Assembly: GCA_030248215.1 (NCBI GenBank)
Contig: JASANG010001239.1
Location: 1 to 64,000 of the forward strand
Length of the DNA stretch: 64,000 bases
Origin: Enoplolaimus lenunculus
Taxonomy: Eukaryota > Nematoda > Enoplea > Enoplida > Thoracostomopsidae
Reading direction: 5' to 3'
The stretch's first letter is position 1, and each line of letters begins with the position of its first letter. The translations under genes and the position numbers were made by a program. The notes under the pieces were generated by a model that worked only from the letters and a program-made list of their open reading frames with translations, did no database searches and was not told the origin of the DNA. Positions 36,355-50,800 of this stretch are shown piece after piece.

Positions 36355-39300
36355 TTTCTAATTTTCTATCTATTCTTTACGTATATATTGTTTTAAAATA
36401 ATGTGTACAACTAGCTTTGTACATTGTTATAACCTTATTGCTTTGAAATTTATGTTTCACAAAAGTTTTACCAAGCTAAGCAATAACTGAACCAAACAAA
36501 ATTTAGCCGAGTGATGGTGACATGGTCGTATATACCGTACCAGTTTTGTGAAATAAGCGTTAAATGCTGCATAGAATACCTTTTAAATTTGTAATCAGAT
36601 TATTGTGGAATCTCGATTTGACACTATATATTTATATATAAAACAGAGAGTTTGTATGACTTTTTTGTTTATATACTTTTTTGCTGTTTAAAAGCATATT
36701 TGTTCACTATGTCTTAGATTATGTGTAATGTTTCTGATTGTCTATCTTCATTCGTATTTGATTTATCCAGACTTGTACTTTGAGGTATCTGTCATGTGAC
36801 CTGGTTAAACTGTCCAGTTCTACTTATAACTTGGCAATCAAGTCCGCTCTGAAGCTGGACTAATTTTCGCTATACCTAATACTTATGTGTTCCTCTAATT
36901 TAACTCAATTCTGCAGAAAAAACTGAGAAGCGCAATGGTTAGATTACTCGAAAAATGTATGTGTATGTAAAACTGCCGGAAATGCATTAATTTATATACG
37001 TAGAACACAGCTAACCACGTATATATGATGTATATACTGATTTAAAAACGATTTTGACGATAGTAGGTAGATTGAATTGATGTTCAATTAAACTTATAGG
37101 TGTACAGGATTGTCAAACAAACAAAATTTAAAAATTTGAAAAACGTTCAGCTAGAATAAAAACACCGGAACTTTTCTGTATTTTCGAAAACAAAGAATAA
37201 TTACGATTGCGCTTTGTTTAGTGTTTGTTACAATATAGCTGGTAAAGTGGTAACATTTCATAAAGGGATGTATTTGTGTTATGATTATATAATTTTTTTG
37301 TGTGCTATTTGTTATCAGCCTCGTTCATGAAATTCAAACTTTGTTTGTCTGTAACGGTCGGGCAAGTAAATATTTATTCAATACTACAAAACCGTTTTTG
37401 AACCTCAGATACTCCGTTTTCGGTTGTATTCAAACTGTATAATGTTCATATCTTCAGGAAACGTTGCAACTTTTGTAATTATTTTCATGTTTAATGCCGA
37501 AAATTGGGCACTAACTTGTATATTTCCCACTACGTTAGTATATATCTAAGCATGGATACTTTAAACCGTAACCGTAGCTCAATTTCACTCTTAAATAGAA
37601 TGTGTACAGTCTGAACTTAAAGCAAAATCGTTAAAGTTAAAAGCAATTATCGACGTTAGGCCTAACGCGTGAATGGCGTCAACTGATTTTCAAAAATTGT
37701 GGGTTGAAATTTCTGAAGAATACAAACAGCTGCTTGTGTTTCCGTGTCCGCGCTGCATACTTTTGAATATGAAAATAAAAATAAAAAGCCACTTGTTATT
37801 CATTGCATTTTTTATCATATATATCAATATGTTGTAGTAGACAATAAAAACAAATTTTACTAGCCGGTGTTTAACTATAACACTGCAATGAATAAAAAAG
37901 AGCGCTTAGCGTTTTTAGTTACGTGTTGTTGGTCAATTACGTGAAAGCTGTGTTAAAGTGGGGCGTGGTACTGCCGGGATTTCGTTTCGGGACAGGATTG
38001 ATGGTAGAACTAAAACGCAAAATTTTTGGTAGGATTTAGAAGATATTGATATTCTTGTTTTCACCAGAAAGTCAATAACGTAACCTTCTTTTCATATATT
38101 CATTAGACAGGCCCGTAACCAAGTGGGCCAAACGTTTAGAGTGGTGGTGAAATCGGCCAATGTTACTTTTAGGGGGGTAACAGTAGATTAAGCGCGTTCT
38201 TAAGCCTAAGCGTTGCAAAAGTGTGAAAGCCTAACCTAAGCAAAAAATGTATTAAGATTCAAAACGCTCTCTTTAAAATGGACCCACCAAAAACCTGGAC
38301 GCCCCCTAAAAGTCAACATCGGCCGATATATTTTCCCAACTAAAAGAATAGTGCATAGAATTTTTATTGGCACTGTCTAAAAGTCGTAAATTTTGAATAG
38401 TTCTTTGTCGCCCACATTAAACGTTAGGTATGCTGTTGTTTTCACAGTACTAAGGAGCTGGATGTGAGGCTGCCGACCCTGCACTAAGGGACACACATGC
38501 TTTTAAGCGCCAAAACAGTTCAACCTATTTCAGTATTTAGCTGTTTCAATATTAAACTGTTTGACGCGGAGGCTTGCGGCTTGAGGGCGAGCCCCCATCT
38601 CAAGTATGTTTTGAATAGCAAAAAGCATAAGAGGTAGGACTCCGTTTGAGAAACAACGCAAAACGCAAGCTAAAATTAAAAAAGGAAAAAGTATTTTTAA
38701 AAAGTTTTTCGCTTTACATTTGCGTCGCGCGGGAGTGAAACTACACAATTGCCTACAAACCTTCAACTTTCCTTTAACGTATATCACTAATGGCCATACA
38801 CAACCGCGGTTTTGCAAAATAAACGTATTATTTTTCGAACTTGATATATTCAGAGTCTGATACCATCCAGTTTCATTGTCATTCGTTTCCTAGCAAGATC
38901 CGTAATAGAGTGTCAAAGCCAACGGTTTGCTTTTAGTGTTGTCACTTTTGGCAAGCAATTTTTAATAGATTTTTTTTAAAAGTTTTGCTTTCAAATCTCA
39001 AGAAAATGATACCTCATGGCTGAAGGTATCGTACGCAGACACAAAAGAGATAAACATTCAATCAGGGAAAGAATAAGACTCGCATATACAGGATGTGCGC
39101 GATAAAAAAGTTTAACAGAGGAAAGTATGGGGTAAAATAATCAATCGTAAAAGCGGGCGATCTTTTGTGGAAACAACTTTTTGATACCAGCATTAATTTT
39201 TTTTACATAAAAACTATTTTAGAAATTTTTAAAATAAAATATGTTAATCTTCAACGCAGTTTTTAAAGTATAAACTGCACTTTTGGTTTAGGCGGTATAA

Positions 39301-40229
39301 ATATTTTTCTGTTGCCTTTGGTGGCTGTTGGTGGTCTTAAAATTTCTGCGCAAATAGCCGACGTAGAAATTCATGGTGATTCCACGAGACCTGTACATTT
39401 TGCGAGAAATGACCAATGGGGACCCTCTTTGTTTATATTAAAATACCTATGACACCTGAACTAGATATATAAGCATTAAAAAATATTTAGCTATGTATAT
39501 ATAGCTACGGTGACTTCATCGTTAGACTGAACATACATGGTTTGAATATAAACCTCTGGATCTTTGACAGCCGCGAGCATGACACTAAAAGTTTGGTAGT
39601 CGTGAATTGTATTTCAATGCTTTGCGTTGCAGGCAGATTTTCACGACACCAAACCTAGTGTACTTGTTCATTGGTATGCATTCGACATCGATTACGCTAG
39701 ATGCATATATGTTAACGAAAAAGGAAATGGCACAAAAGTTTTATTTATACTTAGCATTAATATATATCACAATACGTTCATACATTATACGTAGTTGACC
39801 TACGGGCTAGCTAGCAGAATACTACATTTTATCTGAATGTATACCAGATACAGTAGCAAATTCTGGCAAATTGCAGATATATAACAAGATTCATTTTGTT
39901 GTATATTGTATTGCAACTTGCGAAATTGTCAAATTCATGATCACGATTGGTCGCTCAAACATGAACTCGTACTACGATTAGCAATATATACGTGAATAGT
40001 TTTATGTTAACCAACTTTTGACCGTCTTTGAATTCAATTTGACACATGCTTTATTCGTGCACGTTTAATGTCACATTCTACACGTTCAAGTTGTGCAGCT
40101 TGAACAACGAAATTTGATTCACAAGTAGCAACACAAAATCGGGGCGGTGGAATCTTAACTGGCCTACGTGCAGTTCATTTTAATGTGTCCCTGCAATCTA
40201 CTAAAGGTTCAAAGACAACTACTGCAAAT
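36355..40229. other. Gene-free stretch between protease and minisatellite
   Basis: No supported exon. It contains a TTAGGC-bearing MITE at 38155-38324 and AT-rich spacer. From about 40080 onward there are degenerate forms of the minisatellite unit, including TTTGATTCACAAGTAGC and GACAACTACTGCAAATG. Confidence 0.45.
38155..38324. repeat. TTAGGC-bearing MITE, complete copy
   Basis: The best-defined member: the left end GGCCAATGTTACTTTTAGGG and the right end CCCCTAAAAGTCAACATCGG-CC are inverse to each other. Inside are TAACAGTAGATTAAGCGCG, TTAAGCCTAAGCGTTGCAAAA, CTAACCTAAGC and GACCCACCAAAAACCTGG. It is about 170 bp with no ORF. Confidence 0.75.
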
Positions 40230-43200
40230 GTTTGTAAAACTCGCAATTGGTAACTGCGGTGTTTGCTTGCAGTTCACAGGTAGCAATAACGACGAATACT
40301 TGTAGCTCACAACTGGTCACTACAGCAGATTATTGTAGCTCACAAACAGTAACAACGGCAAATGCCTGCAGCTCGCATTTAGTCACAATGGCGAATGCAC
40401 GCAGTTCACAATTGGTCACTACAGCAGATGCGTACAGCTCACAAACAGCAGCTACAGCAAATGCCTCCAGCTCGCAGTTGGTTACAACGGCGAAAGCCTG
40501 CAGCTCGCAGTTGGTCACAACGGCGAATGCTTACAACTCACAAACAGCAACTACGGCGAATGCAACAGCAACTACGGCGAATGCCTGCAGCTCGCAGTTG
40601 GTCACAACGGCGAATGCTTACAACTCACAAACAGCAACTACGGCGAATGCAACAGCAACTACGGCGAATGCCTGCAGCTCGCAGTTGGTCACAACGGCGA
40701 ATGCTTACAACTCACAAACAGCAACTACGGCGAATGCAACAGCAACTACGGCGAATGCCTACAGCTCGCAGTTGGTCACAACGGCGAATGCTTACAACTC
40801 ACAAACAGCAACTACGGCGAATGCCTGCAGCTCGCAGTTGGTCACAACGGCGAATGCTTACAACTCACAAACAGCAACTACGGCGAATGCCTGCAGCTCG
40901 CAGTTGGTCACAACGGCGAATGCTTACAACTCACAAACAGCAACTACGGCGAATGCAACAGCAACTACAGCGAATGACTGCAGCTCGCAGTTGGTCACAA
41001 CGGCGAATGCTTACAACTCACAAACAGCAACTACGGCGAATGCCTGCAGCTCGCAGTTGGTCACAACGGCGAATGCTTACAACTCACAAACAGCAACTAC
41101 GGCGAATGCAACAGCAACCACGGCGAATGCCTGCAGCTCGCAGTTGGTCACAACGGCGAATGCTTACAACTCACAAACAGCAACTACGGCGAATGCAACA
41201 GCAACTACGGCGAATGCCTGCAGCTCGCAGTTGGTCACAACGGCGAATGCTTACAACTCACAAACAGCAACTACGGCGAATGCAACAGCAACTACGGCGA
41301 ATGCCTACAGCTCGCAGTTGGTCACAACGGCGAATGCTTACAACTCACAAACAGCAACTACGGCGAATGCAACAGCAACTACAGCGAATGCCTGCAGCTC
41401 GCAGTTGGTCACAACGGCGAATGCTTACAACTCACAAACAGCAACTACGGCGAATGCCTGCAGCTCGCAGTTGGTCACAACGGCGAATGCTTACAACTCA
41501 CAAACAGCAACTACGGCGAATGCCTGCAGCTCGCAGTTGGTCACAACGGCGAATGCTTACAACTCACAAACAGCAACTACGGCGAATGCAACAGCAACCA
41601 CGGCGAATGCCTGCAGCTCGCAGTTGGTCACAACGGCGAATGCTTACAACTCACAAACAGCAACTACGGCGAATGCAACAGCAACTACGGCGAATGCCTA
41701 CAGCTCGCAGTTGGTCACAACGGCGAATGCTTACAACTCACAAACAGCAACTACGGCGAATGCAACAGCAACTACGGCGAATGCCTGCAGCTCGCAGTTG
41801 GTCACAACGGCGAATGCTTACAACTCACAAACAGCAACTACGGCGAATGCCTGCAGCTCGCAGTTGGTCACAACGGCGAATGCTTACAACTCACAAACAG
41901 CAACTACGGCGAATGCCTGCAGCTCGCAGTTGGTCACAACGGCGAATGCTTACAACTCACAAACAGCAACTACGGCGAATGCCTGCAGCTCGCAGTTGGT
42001 CACAACGGCGAATGCTTACAACTCACAAACAGCAACTACAGCGAATGACTGCAGCTCGCAGTTGGTCACAACGGCGAATGCTTACAACTCACAAACAGCA
42101 ACTACGGCGAATGCAACAGCAACCACGGCGAATGCCTGCAGCTCGCAGTTGGTCACAACGGCGAATGCTTACAACTCACAAACAGCAACTACGGCGAATG
42201 CAACAGCAACTACGGCGAATGCCTACAGCTCGCAGTTGGTCACAACGGCGAATGCTTACAACTCACAAACAGCAACTACGGCGAATGCAACAGCAACTAC
42301 GGCGAATGCCTGCAGCTCGCAGTTGGTCACAACGGCGAATGCTATCACAAACAGCAACTACGGCGAATGCAACAGCAACTACGGCGAATGCCTGCAGCTC
42401 GCAGTTGGTCACAACGGCGAATGCTTACAACTCACAAACAGCAACTACGGCGAATGCCTGCAGCTCGCAGTTGGTCACAACGGCGAATGCTTACAACTCA
42501 CAAACAGCAACTACGGCGAATGCCTGCAGCTCGCAGTTGGTCACAACGGCGAATGCTTACAACACACAAACAGCAACTACAGCGAATGACTGCAGCTCGC
42601 AGTTGGTCACAACGGCGAATGCTTACAACTCACAAACAGCAACTACGGCGAATGCCTGCAGCTCGCAGTTGGTCACAACGGCGAATGCTTACAACTCACA
42701 AACAGCAACTACAGCGAATGACTGCAGCTCGCAGTTGGTCACAACGGCGAATGCTTACAACTCACAAACAGCAACTACGGCGAATGCCTGCAGCTCGCAG
42801 TTGGTCACAACGGCGAATGCTTACAACTCACAAACAGCAACTACGGCGAATGCAACAGCAACTACGGCGAATGCCTGCAGCTCGCAGTTGGTCACAACGG
42901 CGAATGCTTACAACTCACAAACAGCAACTACGGCGAATGACTGCAGCTCGCAGTTGGTCACAACGGCGAATGCTTACAACTCACAAACAGCAACTACGGC
43001 GAATGACTGCAGCTCGCAGTTGGTCACAACGGCGAATGCTTACAACTCACAAACAGCAACTACGGTGAATGACTGCAGCTCGCAGTTGGTCACAACGGCG
43101 AATGCTTACAACTCACAAACAGCAACTACAGCGAATGACTGCAGCTCGCAGTTGGTCACAACGGCGAATGCTTACAACTCACAAACAGCAACTACGGCGA

Positions 43201-44422
43201 ATGCAACAGCAACCACGGCGAATGCCTACAGCTCGCAGTTGGTCACAACGGCGAATGCTTACAACTCACAAACAGCAACTACGGCGAATGCAACAGCAAC
43301 TACGGCGAATGCCTACAGCTCGCAGTTGGTCACAACGGCGAATGCTTACAACTCACAAACAGCAACTACGGCGAATGCAACAGCAACTACGGCGAATGCC
43401 TGCAGCTCGCAGTTGGTCACAACGGCGAATGCTTACAACTCACAAACAGCAACTACGGCGAATGCAACAGCAACTACGGCGAATGCCTGCAGCTCGCAGT
43501 TGGTCACAACGGCGAATGCTTACAACTCACAAACAGCAACTACGGCGAATGCCTGCAGCTCGCAGTTGGTCACAACGGCGAATGCTTACAACTCACAAAC
43601 AGCAACTACGGCGAATGCCTGCAGCTCGCAGTTGGTCACAACGGCGAATGCTTACAACACACAAACAGCAACTACTGCGAATGACTGCAGCTCGCAGTTG
43701 GTCACAACGGCGAATGCTTACAACTCACAAACAGCAACTACGGCGAATGCCTGCAGCTCGCAGTTGGTCACAACGGCGAATGCTTACAACTCACAAACAG
43801 CAACTACAGCAATGACTGCAGCTCGCAGTTGGTCACAACGGCGAATGCTTACAACTCACAAACAGCAACTACGGCGAATGCCTGCAGCTCGCAGTTGGTC
43901 ACAACGGCGAATGCTTACAACTCACAAACAGCAACTACGGCGAATGACTGCAGCTCGCAGTTGGTCACAACGGCGAATGCTTACAACTCACAAACAGCAA
44001 CTACGGCGAATGACTGCAGCTCGCAGTTGGTCACAACGGCGAATGCTTACAACTCGCAAACAGCAACTACAGCGAATGACTGCAGCTCGCAGTTGGTCAC
44101 AACGGCGAATGCTTACAACTCACAAACAGCAACTACGGCGAATGACTGCAGCTCGCAGTTGGTCACAACGGCGAATGCTTACAACTCACAAACAGCAACT
44201 ACGGCGAATGACTGCAGCTCGCAGTTGGTCACAACGGCGAATGCTTACAACTCACAAACAGCAACTACGGCGAATGACTGCAGCTCGCAGTTGGTCACAA
44301 CGGCGAATGCTTACAACTCACAAACAGCAACTACGGCGAATGACTGCAGCTCGCAGTTGATCACAACGGCGAATTCATGCTACTCACAGATTGCAACTTG
44401 TCGATCAGTTCAACAATCTAGA
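40230..44422 (+). repeat. Coding-type minisatellite, 33/66-bp units
   Basis: A 33-bp base unit (11 codons, pattern CSSQLVTTANA) is organised as a 66-bp dimer alternating with AYNSQTATTAN, with an optional 21-bp insert (ATATTAN). All periods are multiples of three. Units at the 5' edge are diverged but keep the SSQ..TTA pattern; the core is nearly uniform, so expansion was recent. Two small deletions (near 42343 and 43811) change frame and together restore it. The array ends in frame at AGA followed by the strong donor GTAAGA (44423), phase 0, which fits the exon at 44812. It is therefore probably the 5' coding exon of the DDE transposase-like gene, giving a Thr/Ser/Asn/Gln/Ala-rich leader. 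The start codon is not identified. Confidence 0.85.
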
Positions 44423-44811
44423 GTAAGACTTCAGAAGTGTACCTAGATAATCTCATTGGTGGACCCAGGATTTTGATTTTTTGGTGGGGGCTTCTAGATT
44501 ATATGTTTTACATTAGACCATATAATAAAACCGCATTTTTTCATATATTATACTTTACGTGCCTGTTAAAAGAATATGAAATTTTGAGTCTACACTAGTT
44601 ATTATTTAAAAGAACACGAATATATATTGAACAAGCTACGTAAGCACCCCTTTACCCAACAAATTTGATTTTTCTGCTGCTTGTATCACATTCACACCTA
44701 GGCGTAAACTTAGGTTTGTATATATATATATTTGGATAAAGTCTGCAACATTTTTTATTTACGTTTCACCTTTTGTAATGAAATATATAAATGGTACAAT
44801 TTTCTTTCTAG
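44423..44811. other. Probable intron between minisatellite exon and next exon
   Basis: Starts GTAAGA and ends TTTCTTTCTAG. AT-rich, with one degenerate TTAGGC-like string near 44700. No other feature was seen. Confidence 0.5.
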
Positions 44812-47800
44812 ATTGACACAACTGTCTGCGATTGTCAAGACAAAGTCCGGAAGCTTCTAATGATTTTGTCCAAGCTATACAAGTATGTACAAGTTATGTT
44901 TTGGTGTGGGGTTGCGTCGAGCGTTAAAACAAACTTCATTTTTGGTGAACTATGCTACCAAGCTTGTGAGGGATGAACCTAAAGATTTTTGATATGGCGG
45001 GAGGTTTCTAGATAGATTTGCTATGCCAAATAATATGACCTGTACCGTACGTATATATTATGGTATAGTTAATAAAAAGCTTTAATTCTCTGGGAAGCGA
45101 GACCATTCAGCGTTCAGTCAGAAATATATAAGTACTAAAAGCGCAAAATTAGAACAAAAACATCAGGTGGGTGTCCCTTAAATTTGGCGCGTTTTTTGCG
45201 AATCGAGAGGGGATGCGGCAATACCTATATTGCATAGAAAGGTATTGCGTAGCACCATTTGGTACGGCTGCAGAGTGCAAAAAATTTGAAGTATATATAC
45301 ACCTATCGAAAAATAAATACCGTAACCGTTATATATACAATTTTATCATATGCATTTGAAATAGTTGTTTTTCTTGGCGCGTCATATTGGTGTTAGGATG
45401 CATGCAAGAGAAGCCGTAAATTCGGCTCAGAGTCAGTCCTCTGAAAACAGGTGCGGGGGAGTGCACCGAGAGGGTGTTCTGGGGTGCCACAACCCTTGCG
45501 TGTGTCATATTCACAATAATGAGCTAAGCAAGACCGGTCTGCAGTTTATGAATAAAAAGGTTTTTTTGACGGTTACAAGAGGATTACTTTTAGTTGAAAA
45601 CCCGAGTCATGGGCAGGCAGAATTCGCCTCCCATCCAAGTTTCTCAATACGCCACTGTTCAAAAATGCGAATTTTAGCTCTAGTCTCATCTTACATTTAT
45701 GCTTAAGGTTTAGGTTTGTATCAGGTAACTACTTAGTTAGGCTTATGTATATACGTATGTTTTCCCAAAGCCCATATAAACCTAAGCTTCACGGTAAGCA
45801 TAAGCCCGTGTGGGGTAAGTGTACGAAGCTCAGAAACATTCTTTAAAAGTTTATAAAATATATAGGTATATACATATACGTACCTAATTTAGATTTGGCA
45901 AGCAACACTTGGAAACTTCACATACGTTGCCTACCGACGGTTATTTTAACAGTTCCTTTTGGCGTGTTTCGAAGATCTCTCAGAGGATGGAATGTTTCTT
46001 GTATAAAGCGATTCGCACATTTTTCAATACGCCATCAAACATTTTATTCGATACCATCATGTGTGGACTTTATATTTGGGAAAACCCGGGTGAAACTGTT
46101 CAAACTGTCTGGCAACACGGCCGTTCAGCTGTATATTTCCGAAACAGGGACGCATGTAATTTTTTACTGAACCGATTGCCGGTGGCAATTTTCCACGAAA
46201 CGGCTCTCAATATCCATTTGATCGTTCCACTAACCGACGTAAATCTAGCATTATCTGTTGTCAAAGCAAAAGTGCAACTTGCTGAACAACTTGCGATAAA
46301 ACACCGGTTTACTCACCTTACAGCAGAGACTGTTCGCCATTTGTGTGACCTGATTAAGCAACGGCAGCAGCGGATTGTCAAATACGCTATTATTCAATGT
46401 ACCAATTTGTCAGAACGAAATCTTCGTAAAATTGGAATCTATCGCCCCAATGAAATCAAAGCCAGTGTTTTTGAAGATATGCAAAAAATTTCAAAACTGA
46501 AGCAAGAGTATAACGAAATCATGTTGAAACAGTCAACACCGTGCCTGAAAAATGATAAACTGATTAAATATATTGATCAACAAATAGAGTATATTGCAAA
46601 TGGCGGGTATGGCAGGAGCGTCACATACTCAAATTCTCGCGTGACTGAGACTGAAGAGAAAACGCCACTTTATAATAGTACCACTGGAATAGTTGAACTG
46701 TTAACGTCAGTTGTGCTATCTATTCCAAATGTTCGAAATCGGGTAAACAAACTGATTGGAAACGACATGCGGTCACTTAGAATCATAATGTTTCGATTGG
46801 TGCAGCACGCAAACAAAAACGACATCAATTTGCCGAAAAGAATCACTGATTATGTGAAAGAAATGAATTTTCCACCGCATCTTCTTCAGTCAATGCTTGA
46901 TAAAACAGCTGCAGACACTGATATTTGTTTGATTGTGTCTGAAGAACAGAACGACGCCAACAAAATTGCGGATGAGAAAATGAAAATGCTTGTTCATGAG
47001 CTTGATTGTTCCGCGAGCACGAGACTTCAAGAAATATCAAAACTTTCGCAGGCGCTCAAACGAATGAAGAATTTTAGCAATAGCCAAATAGCCGAAGCCG
47101 CTGGGAACACTGACCGCCTTGCGTTACGCGTTTTGTTTTATCAAATTTTTACATATGCTAAACGACACCAAATAAACATTCCCAGACATATTAAACAATT
47201 CGTCTCCGGTTTGGGCTATCCTGAACCTACATTACATTGCATGCTAGACGGTCCAGCGAAACCCCACAATATGATTGCGATGTGCAGATCCGATGACGAC
47301 ATTGTCAGGGCAGCTGAAGTGTTAAAGCGTACCACAATTCGTTTGATTAAACGCCAGAAAATACTAATGTTTAACATCCTCCGTGAACAAAAATATTTGA
47401 GACCAAACGCTGAACCCGGATACTTGAAAAAGTTTCCAAATATTGGACTAGTCATAGAAAGTTTCGTGCGGAGAAATAACGTTGGGGCGGATCGCTGGCG
47501 CAAAAGCGGATCTCTTGTTGCCTATTATCGACGAGGAATGCGACTGAAACGCACTCACAAAGTGACGTTTAAAACAATTCAGCAGCATCTTAACAAAGTT
47601 TATTTTCCGAAAAAAATTTCTCGCAGCACAATTTTTTATTTATGCTGTCAGCGCCGGAAATTAAGACATTTACTGCATCGTCATTATAACGAAATTGATC
47701 TTCGCTTCAAAAGAAGTCGACGAGGCTTCAGCATTAAGCAGTCTGTCGACAAATATCTCAGCGATGCCTTCTATCATTTGAAAGACTATATTGAATATCG

Positions 47801-50800
47801 TTGTAAGCACGCCGTGACATTCAATTCTGACGACGCTGCAGCAATCAGAACTGATACTGTTATCACACATTGCCAGTTTCCCGTTTTATGTCTAGAGGGC
47901 GAAGAAAAGTTACGCACGCGCGTGGACTATCAAAATCCGTATCCTTCTGGTATTCAGGTTTCGTCGTACCTGGTTCCACAAACAAGCGTGCAGCCCTTGA
48001 AAGTATTCGGGATTGTAAAACCAAAGGGTCTATATGAGAAAAGTGCTGCTCAGCATTATACGGATTATGTGAACGTAGAAGCCTCAGCTATAGAAAACCC
48101 AGAACAGTTTTTAGTCTGGTTATACCGCCGGGATGGAGGTCCGAACGAAGGCCCAAATAAAACAGAAGTGAAGCTATTTGCAGCCCTAATTCATTTAAGA
48201 AAAGCTCAAATAATGACGATTGTAACAACTCGGTATCCCGGCGGATCGTACAAAAATGACGTCGAGAGAGTCAACGGCTGTTTAAAGCAAGCAGAAACAT
48301 TGTTTCATTGCCCATCCACTTCTCTTGGCGCTAATAATTCTTGGGAAACGAAACCAGGAGCACAATTATTGAAAGAAAATAGTGAGATGGCTGGCCAGAT
48401 TTACATCAGTCATGTGCAAGGCGTGAAATACAACAACGTACCAATTAAATTAATGCTCGGCGAACAAACACAGTTTACAAAGACGTTGGTTAAAGCTTTT
48501 TTGTCCTCGAACATTGCACAAAGAAGTGCCCAGCAAAAAAAACATCCGGATTTATGGCAGCAACTATTGGCCGCACAAAATATACAAACGTGTCATGCAA
48601 TGATCTCGCAAGAATCCAAGTACTTCTATGGCTTGCAACTATGTCTCGGAAAATACGACTGCGTGCATCCATTGTGCGCTAAATACAATAACTCAAATGA
48701 TTTTAGGCGCAAAATGTAAGTTTTTCTTTGTTAAACATATGTTGCTATAACAACTTACGCACAATATTACTTTTATAAACTTAGCAAGGCATTAGCAAAT
48801 GCATAGATACATTAGATACGTATGTAATGTATACATATAATTTTCTTATTGCGGTAACGCCATGGTGCGTATTTTTGTGGCAAATTTTACTAGAGCTGAA
48901 AAACACGATATACCTAGTATATATCAAAAGAACATACATATTATTGCCCAAAGGCATGTGCAATGTTTAGTTTGAAATTCCAATACATTATTCCTATGAC
49001 TATAATTGCTTCCGCATGAAAGTGTCAAAAGTGCAGAATATATACGTAGGTGTATACTAATATATAGCGCATATTCTACAAGCATCTTTTTCGTGTATTT
49101 GCAGAGACAACATGCATTGGTATCCCGGAGGACCTCATATTTTTGAAATAATTTTTCCTGTCCGTGATCCAAAACGAGAGTGGGGCACAGAATGCAGCGA
49201 CTGTAAAGGACCATGCCGCGGTCATTACCTTCCAGGTGTGTATATATGTAAGATGCGAAAGTATAATTCAACATTGGCAAAACACTCTTTGCAGAAAAGT
49301 GAAACCGGTATTCGTATATCAGGGTTCCAATGTAACTAGGTCATGCGCAGAAGAAAATCAAGTGTGGCGGATCAATAAACCAAATTCTATGAGCCGGTTG
49401 CAAAAAATACCTCCTCTTCTCTATTCCCATGTAACCAATACGTATTTCAATAAAAACACATCACCGATAATCAGAATTCCGGCATCGGAATAGCACTCAA
49501 TTGGAATCTGAATCGGAACACAACTTTTATCGGAATTTTAGCTAGAATCAGAATTCCGTTGGAACCCTGGTATATATTGTATTTTCTTAACAACAAATTA
49601 GGTATAGGTGGAAATTAAAGTACGTTATATACGTATGTAATTTTAGGTAGCGTAATTTTTACGTGCGTACGTATATAGATTTCACATCAATAAAGTCAAT
49701 CAGTAAATTTAGCCATTGTCACGCCGATTTATATATTTGTACCTGCTTCCTCTGCGTTCAAAATCTAAATTTGTGCATAACCTAAAATTTTAGGAGTCAG
49801 TTTACAGATTGTATGAGTGTTTTCTGATATGTAATTATTGCACTAAAAATTACAGAAAACGAAACAATCAAAACCGCTATGAATGATCCGTCTCTAATGA
49901 TTACAGAATATCCATCGAATAAAATATCACGCTATATAAAACAAATTGTTAGCAATCACAAGGATCCTTATGCGGCATCCGCAGAGCTGGCACGTTCCTG
50001 TATGCTCACGCAAGAGGAAACGAATCGTGAAATTGAACGGCTTATAGCACAAAAAATTAATTGTAAGTTTTTGAAATTATTTAGTTCGATCGCGATACAA
50101 TTTATATATTGCTCAGTTGACAACTTTTCCATATCAATTCATAACCAAAATCAACCAATTTCGTCGAATTTAACACTACACATCACGAGTCCGCTACCAG
50201 AAGAGAAATCGAACTGAAATTGACAGAACAATTTGTTTTACATTTCAAATTTTTAGTTAACATTGCAACTTGTATATATTACAAAGTTAGGTAGTATCTG
50301 TTTAAGTTATTTATTACATATTTTCTATATAACGTACGTGCGTACTTAGAGTAATTTCAATCACCAATGGTAACGAAAAAAACTATAACCAGCCAAATAA
50401 CCATGCATATTCAGAAGAAAAAATTAGAAAAACATGATATGAAAACCTCTGAAATTTTAAAAACCTTAAAAATTCGTAGCAGTGCTAGAATTTGGGCAAT
50501 CTAAAATTTACAAGTATCTAAATCATATTGTTCTAGGCGAGCAAAGACAAAAACTGCGAACTTCAAAATATCGGCGACGCAGCAGGTTTTGTACAGTTAA
50601 AAAGCGAAAAAACAAAGGCGCCGCAACTGGAATATGCATATCTGACAAAGATTTAACTAGCAGTTCTGATAGTGACTCTGGACAAAATGATGCCAGTACA
50701 GATGACGACTGCAAATCTGTGAAACCGTCTGAACGTTGTATTAACTCGGAAAAAGGAAAATTGTTGGCGAAGTCGAACAAATTCGGTGTTTGTAGGAATG

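Noticed and set aside
38530-38817. 95-aa - strand ORF with a hydrophobic stretch
   Set aside because: Low-complexity composition and no family features; probably chance in spacer DNA.
49164-49493. 109-aa + strand ORF
   Set aside because: It runs from an exon of the transposase-like gene into an intron containing a MITE, and is in the wrong frame for that gene.
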